Of a DNA stretch of 64,000 nucleotides, positions 57,376-64,000 are shown one piece after another; the stretch's first letter is position 1; each line of letters opens with the position of its first letter. The stretch lies in assembly GCA_021234155.1 (NCBI GenBank), contig JAJEKV010000005.1, positions 23,887,584 through 23,951,583 on the forward strand. Direction: 5' to 3'. The notes below the pieces were generated by a model. That model saw nothing but the letters and a program-made list of their open reading frames with translations, made no database searches and was not told where the DNA came from. The position numbers were made by a program, and so were the translations under genes. The stretch is from Isoetes taiwanensis (Eukaryota > Streptophyta > Lycopodiopsida > Isoetales > Isoetaceae).

Positions 57376-58072
57376 ATACTTGATCGCCTCACTAGCACCC
57401 AAAAGCGGCTTGCAGGTCAGAGCTTGACGAAAACGACAAATGAAACCCTAATTTGAAATCTCAGGGAGGTCTATTTATAGAGTTGGAAACTTTTAGGGTT
57501 TCTTATGGGAAAAATCACGTTATCTAACGATTTAGATAGTAAGTCTTTGGCAAAAGATGATTCCTTAAGATAATTTTTTTTCTTCCACCACTCTAGCATG
57601 TGCTAGGATGCAATCTGGGCGTTTTGGATGTGTCATGGGTGCACGGCTGGACTGGTCACCCTAATTGGTCCTTTAATTCATTTTTTTCCTCTTAAAGTTT
57701 TGATGAGTTTCTCCAGCTTAATTTTGCATTTTAAGCTCAGTTATGCTCCTAGAGTAAGTCTTATCTTAACAATTAAAGTTAATTTTTGGTCCACCCCTCT
57801 AGGCATGCGCCAGAAGGCGAATTCGAGCTTTATGGATGTGTCCCATACGCACGGTTGAAGTGGCCATATGAATTATGGTCTGAATTTCTAATTTTTATAA
57901 AATTCTATCTTACGATTACTACATATTCTTAGCTAGCTCCTTATTATATCATGGAAAAAAAAATTGTCCCATTATTTGACGCTCTTGTTTGGAAGTTTTG
58001 CTCCAAGACTATTTAAGACTGTTAGCACTACTAGGGAAATGGTCAATGCTCGATTTTGGTCAACTGAGATCA

Positions 58073-61000
58073 TTGCTCTGATACTATTGTGACACCCCCT
58101 AGTCATAGTTCCTTCCTGTCAGCTAAGAGCGCCAACACGAGGTCGTCTATTTGACAGTTAGAATCTTGATGGTGAGCAAGAATCTGACGGGGTAGACATG
58201 TCATTCATCTCATCTCCCTCGGGATCGACCTAGTCCGCGAAACGCATAAACATAAGCATTAGCATAAATAAAATATATAACTACCTCGAAAGGTGGAGCA
58301 GCAGCAGCAGCAAGTTCTATCCAGGCTCAGACTCATGGGGATGGACTGACGGCATGGGTCTCCAAAGTTCATTGCAAATAGAATTCATGATAATGGATTT
58401 AGCTGGCATAAGAACATGGTCGTTGGCTAGTCCACTCTATTCGTCTCTCATGTGCATACTTTGTAGATAAGCTGATAAGTCTTGGAGTTTGACCGTAGCC
58501 TGCTAGGGGCATAGTCAAAGGAGCTACTCCCCGGGTTGCATCTCACTAGTCCCGATGAGGCGGCAGAGGAGATCACTCCCTCCGTAAGATGTCATGCCAA
58601 TCACAGTTGAACTAGAGAGCTACTGCTCGTATTCGACTTGAACCCCACCGAGGCGATGCATCATCAAGGAGGTGTTGAACCCATACCTTTCCCACACTGC
58701 TGCCACATTTTGGCAGCATAGAAGAACTTAGCATATGCATTGTCTCATAGAGATAATGTTTGACCTCACTCACTTGTGCATGAGCAAGGCCTCTGTGGAC
58801 ATTATTCAAGCATTGACAACCTTTGGAATTCATCAAGCATGAAGATCCAAGCAAGGACTTTTGAATGAGCATCACATGGGCATTTTAAGGAAGGTTTGGT
58901 GCAAATGGAATACTCTTGAACACTTGAAGTCAAAGTTTGGAAGACCCCTCAAGTTATAATGGTACTTGGCTATTTCCATGTTTATTTGGCATGATTCATA
59001 CTTGTCTAGGCCCCTATTGTCATGACCTTATCCTCCACACATCCCATTTTCCATTCCTCATACGCCATTGGCCAAAATAGTTTTCCTAGTCACAATATCA
59101 CACACTCCACCATTCATCAAGAAAATGCCAAAATTCCATCAAAATGGCCTTTTCCAAGGTCCTAAATCATACTCTCTCTCTCTCTCTCTAGAGATAAAGT
59201 TAGAGAGAGAATGGTGCACTAATGCCTAAGCAAGATAAAGTTAGAGAGGGAATGTTGCACTAATGCCTAAGCAAAATTTGTAAAGGCAAAAGTTTGCCTA
59301 AAGCATGATTTGAAGTCAAGGGGCTTGAAGTGCACTTGCCATTTTCTTGCACCATTGTCCACCTCACCATACAAAGATGTCACATCATCACATCTCGTCC
59401 ATGTCACCACACACGTGTCATCTACCTCTTCATTTCATTTCATAATATTTTTTTACTAGGAAAATGTTCTTGCCACTTCACCGCCACATCACCATAACAG
59501 GTTGTGCCACGTCATCATGATAATGCCAAATCATCTCCTTTTTGCCACTCCATCAAATTTGGACCACATTGTTGACCAAAAGTCAAAGTGCTCAATTCCC
59601 AAAAATTGTTTTTTCATCTTGTAAAGCACAAAAAAATATGACATGTGGACTGAAATTTTGCAAAAAGACCCTGTTTTGACCCTAAAATCCATTTCTTGGA
59701 TTCTGTGCCCATGGTAAAAAAAATAAATTTTTTCCTATTTACCCCCCCCTTCCGCCTAGTCATTTCTTCCACCAATCTTTCCCTCGTTGTACACCACACC
59801 CTCGGTTTGTGGGCGCAACGAAAGAATCCCACATGGCCATAGCACGTATAATTATAAGTCTACGTGGACCATTGTTTTTATGCCCAAGGCTTCCCATGTG
59901 ATTTTGGCCTATGGGATATTGTTTCTTGTTTTCAAGAACCCTAAAAACAGTAAGATGCCAAGAAACCATTTTTTTGCCTGTTTTCTCGAATCAGTCATGG
60001 CCTCTTTGTCCTGATTTGCCTTCCTGTATACCAAGAAAAGCATTTTCGAAGCTAAAAGACAGAAATTGATGATGGATCTGCCAAGAACAGATTGGAACAA
60101 GGGATTTTACAAAGAGGGAATTTGTATCAGAGCAAATTCGAAGGCCTTTGCGCGATAAGTGATCTGCATACTATTGATTGTTGTCGGATTCATGTTTTCA
60201 AGCATTCATATACCTTCCTTGCTTTCAAAATCCTCAGATTTGGGAGCGAAATGAAGAATTATTGACTGTATCAGAAATTTCAAGCATGTATCGAAAATAA
60301 TAGAGCTTGGGAAAATCTACAAAATCATGTATGATGTTCATTCAATACTAAATCCGAGCTTGGTAAGACTTATTCGTGCATTTTGCAATTATAAGGTATC
60401 TAACTAAAGCAGAATGTGTAATCCGTGGATGATCTGTTAAAATAAAGTCTCTAAAATATTAGTTTATAGAGTTAGAAGGATAGCATTTGATCCACTCAAG
60501 CATCATAAACATAGTGTGCAATATCTTCTTAGCCATCATATCTACCAATCGAAAGCAAAAGTAAGATCTCCCTTGCACAAAAGCCTTTAGAACAAGTCCA
60601 GCATATAGTCTAGCAACCTACAATTCAAAAGTATTTGAAAAGACAAAAAGAAACATTAGTAATTCAATTTGTATTATTCTAGTTAATTCATTCATCAAAC
60701 CTACTTCTATAATTTTTCTAGTATTGTGGCTATCAGAATTGAAGATGCACTTCATCTAGAGGCATCTCAGAGTTAGTATAAGTTGTCAAACTAAAAAAAA
60801 AAAGATGCTAAACATTACATCTACTGAATTCTGCTTGCTTTTTTGTGTTCTTGTTATTCTATCAGCAAGAAGAATCAAATTCTCAGGGCATGAACACCTT
60901 CTTATGTGGAAATTAGTTGATGCACACAGTATGCAGGTCTGTCAGAGTTAGTCAGAGGTGTTCAAAAAGGACTGCCAGAACTAAAGTTACAAAATTCTAC

Positions 61001-63820
61001 TTGCTGTTTTTTCTGATCATAAAAGTTCAAAGTGGTTTCCTTAGTATACTTGTTGATTCTCCTAAAACAAACTAGCTGCATCATATCCAAGTGTCAGAAC
61101 AAGGAAAATATGCCCAGAACTCTATCTGCAAAATTTTACTTGCTGCCAGGGATATTAATTTTGACTTGGTCAGGAATGCAAATTTGAGTGGCTTCTGCAT
61201 ATGTTTTTGCATCTCACTTTTGGCCATAGATTCTTTGAGTGCTAGAGCAACTTTCTGAATTGGAATCATGAGAAAACTAGAGTCTGTTTGCAAATGGCAT
61301 CAATTTTGCCGAGGCCTCTTTTTTCTAGTTTTAAGAAAGCAGTCTTAACTCAAAATTTGAGTTTTTTTTTTTGCAATCTTCTTGATCAGAGTGGTTACCT
61401 GAAGCAACCTGGAGGTTCTAAGCCATTGAGGTTGGAGGTTTGCCAGGAATACCTTCAACACACACTCAGTGGCAAGCTATTAGGCCTAGTCCACAATGTT
61501 CCTCGGTAGACTCCACACACTATAGGGATCGGCTGTGGCCAGACAAGTCTTCCTTGTTAGCTGGTCTAGCTCTGCCACCTATAGCCTGGCGGGCTCTTAT
61601 GCACAGGCTGCATTAATCAATGAGGCTAATCTAGAATCTTCTAAGAAGGCTCTCGCCCCCAATACACAAGAGGTGCACATAGAGCAATAGAATATCATCT
61701 AACTAGTAAAAGTGCCCAGCGTTGCTGGGCTTAAGTTGGGAACCTGTGTAAACAAAAACATGTTCAGCTCAAATTCCTTGTCATAAATCTCATATAATTA
61801 GGCAAATCCATAGAGAAATTATCATCGGTTGTCACGTATTCTAGTACTCCAAGTTTAAGTTGTGCTTAAGGGCTCTCAAAACCTTTGGGCTTCAGTAACA
61901 ATAATAATAATAAATGCAAAAAAATATAGGAATGCAAAATTGTTGTTATAGAAGGTGGAATTACTTTAACTTGCCAAAGCTATATTTCCAAAATTATAAG
62001 ATTACATTGCTTCCATATTAGAGAGATTGTCGTGCCAATTGAGAAGCATATCTTTTGTACCATTAACATTTTTAGTCCAGAGTTTACGGAACATTTGTTT
62101 AACTTCTAGAATTTTCGAGCATAATGCAAGTCAAATATTGCCTTTAACATGTATATCACAACCCGATAACATTTTGGTCCACTACACTAATTGTCCTAAA
62201 AACAACATTCAAAGATGAGCGTTAGCCAAGTCTAGATGTAAGATAAACATGAAAAAATAACACATAACACGTAACAGTGGAGCAACACTAAGTTTTGCCT
62301 ATTTTTGCACTCAGGAAATTAAAAGAAATATAAGAACGTTATTTTTTACAGATTTTAGCCTCTCTTTCAAGAGCTGATCTTTCTAACTTGTAATCCTTTT
62401 CTTCCCAGCTTATAGTCTTTCACTTACAGTCATGGAAAATCGAGAATAAGAATTTTCCTATTTTTGAATAGGAATTGAAAATTGTAGGCCCCCTTTTGGT
62501 TTGCCTTCCTGTCATGCATTGGTCAGTACTGATCTGTGTAGTGGATATATTCCCTTTCGAGTCTTGGGAACCTGCAACCAAGCTATCTCATTAGCTACTT
62601 GCTTGAAATTGAATCTTGATGCATTATATTGGCATATACAAAGATTCTGGTTATACTTGTTAAAAAGACTTTGCACCATCGAAAGATCACAAAATGTTGT
62701 AGTTGGTGACTTACCTTTTTAGAAAAGCACTGCATAATATCCTTCCGAATAGCAGAGCTTCATTGGTGGGACGAATCAAGTTGTCTCTTTAGTCCATAAA
62801 GTATCCACTACAAAAATTCATTTTGCAAAAGGCTTACAACGTATGAAATAATGTAGAGATTAAGAATGGCCGAATGCAAGTATGTGCCTTGAGTGAATGG
62901 AGAAAAAGAAAAACCACAACTTGCTTTGTCCTCATATACGCTTCGAATGCACCGCTTGTATCATTTCCTAAATAGTGAACTTAGACTTGTCTCTACAATG
63001 CTCTCGCACGTGGTTGTCTTTGAACATCTGTTGAAGCTTGTGTTGGAGGAGTTGAAATACCTGATGGTGATGGCAAGTCGCCTTGCTTAAATATTAATTG
63101 TTTGGCCTGAAGCCTAGATTAGGCCCCAAATTAGGGCCAAAGATCTCTGAAGTTACTTGCAGTTTCTAAGGCCAGACATCCGTAATGCTACCCAAGAAGT
63201 TACACATCCATTGTAACCACCCTAACTCAGTACATGCTTGGCAAGAGTTATGGCACAGATAAAAGTGTCCTTTTTCAATCTAATCATGCTGCAGCCAGAG
63301 ACTGCAGCGATGCCAACAACATCATATACGCTCTTCCGACCATAGCTAGCTTCGTGGGATGGGCGCGTAGCCAACTAAGAAAGGCGTTGGAAGGATCAAG
63401 CATGGCATCCTAGATGGTGCATAAAGACCTTATTCTTCTAATCATACATGTAAATTAGTGGAATATGGCTCTAGAAGGTCAGTTATTTGTTCATTGTAGA
63501 TTTCCAAAACTGAACATTTACAAATATTAGATGTTCTTGTCCGGTTCCAAGCTTCTTATGGCACATAAAAATGGTGTAAATGGTGTGAGCCTCTATTCTA
63601 TTTCATTGTCAAGAGCAAAAATGATTGCGCTTGTTGATACATCTCACCTACTTTGTCCTTGAAAATAAATACTTGAAAACTTGTGGCGCCATCCCTTGTT
63701 TTGTCGCTTTATCTAGGCCATCCATATTTCCAAGCATGGTGTGGATTTTTCCACTACCAATCTGGGCAGCGAAATGGATGGATCAATCAGCTTGAACTCA
63801 TGTAACTTTGTAGTTGATAA
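58073..63820. other. no gene recognised, duplicate of 18.7-24.4 kb
   Basis: Repeats the primer-site-like sequence (near 58,072-58,083) and the featureless stretch of copy 1. The CT microsatellite is one unit longer and the C homopolymer near 59,740 is shorter. Confidence 0.55.
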
Positions 63821-63955
63821 TATAACAAATAGATGCTCAATCCGAACCATAAGCAAACATGCAACTATATATCCCGGACATGCAATTTGGTAATATAACA
63901 ATAGATGCTCACCTGAACTATAGCAAACATGCAACTATATATCCCGACATGCAAT
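63820..63955. repeat. 70-base tandem duplication, copy 2
   Basis: Duplicate of 24,443-24,582, with small changes such as CCCGGACATG for CCTGACATG in the first unit. Confidence 0.9.
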
Positions 63956-64000
63956 TCTCCACCATTGCAAACCAGCCAACGTTGGGGAACCGCAACGCTC

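Larger units (their letters stand above)
48644..64000 (+). repeat. second copy of 9,326 to about 24,660, direct orientation
   Basis: From AAGGTGGAGAGC onward the sequence follows 9,326 onward, with the offset drifting only from 39,320 to 39,380 through small indels, until the window ends. Everything in the first copy recurs in order: PrmA 3' exons, copia remnant, gypsy LTR, pol remnant, H3-like ORF, microsatellite and the 70-base repeat. Differences are mostly small and cluster at CAG/CTG sites. The left break lies inside PrmA exon 3. A real tandem duplication of the 39.3-kb unit 9,326-48,643 and an assembly duplication both fit. Confidence 0.95.

Overview
The window is plant nuclear DNA: AT-rich, intron-bearing and dominated by LTR retrotransposons. 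Host genes survive only as islands. Repeat load and intron size suit a large-genome seed plant, possibly a gymnosperm, but nothing here fixes the species.

Layout. 1-4.3 kb is a minus-strand Ty1/copia element whose 3' end runs off the window; its primer binding site and 5' LTR start are visible. 4.3-7.2 kb holds one orphan exon-like segment and two degraded copia pieces in opposite orientations. 7.4-9.9 kb carries the C-terminal five exons of a PrmA-type protein methyltransferase, the only host gene here that reads cleanly. 10-12 kb is a plus-strand copia remnant. 13.0-18.7 kb is a dead, chimeric minus-strand Ty3/gypsy element. 18.7-31.3 kb has no recognisable gene. 31,269-40,946 is a complete, young Ty3/gypsy element flanked by the 5-bp target duplication CCAAT. 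41-44 kb holds unrecognised ORFs and local repeats. 44.0-46.9 kb is a broken C2-type phospholipase D gene lacking its second HKD half.

From 48,644 to the window end the sequence repeats 9,326 to about 24.66 kb in direct orientation (offset about 39.3 kb). It therefore includes a headless PrmA copy, the copia remnant and the chimeric gypsy element. This is either a 39.3-kb tandem duplication or an assembly duplication.

Three observations stand out. (1) The chimeric gypsy element encodes a short ORF starting MARTKQTARK, identical to the start of histone H3 including K4 and K9. (2) Differences between the two duplicate copies, and between the two LTRs of the young element, cluster at CAG/CTG sites as irregular substitutions and indels. 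That looks like base-calling error at CHG-methylated cytosines, and it also accounts for two stop codons in the young element. (3) Separately, clean CAG-to-TAG changes have removed catalytic or motif residues in three genes, as expected from deamination of methylated CHG cytosines. The young element also carries a second RNase H-like domain upstream of its reverse transcriptase.
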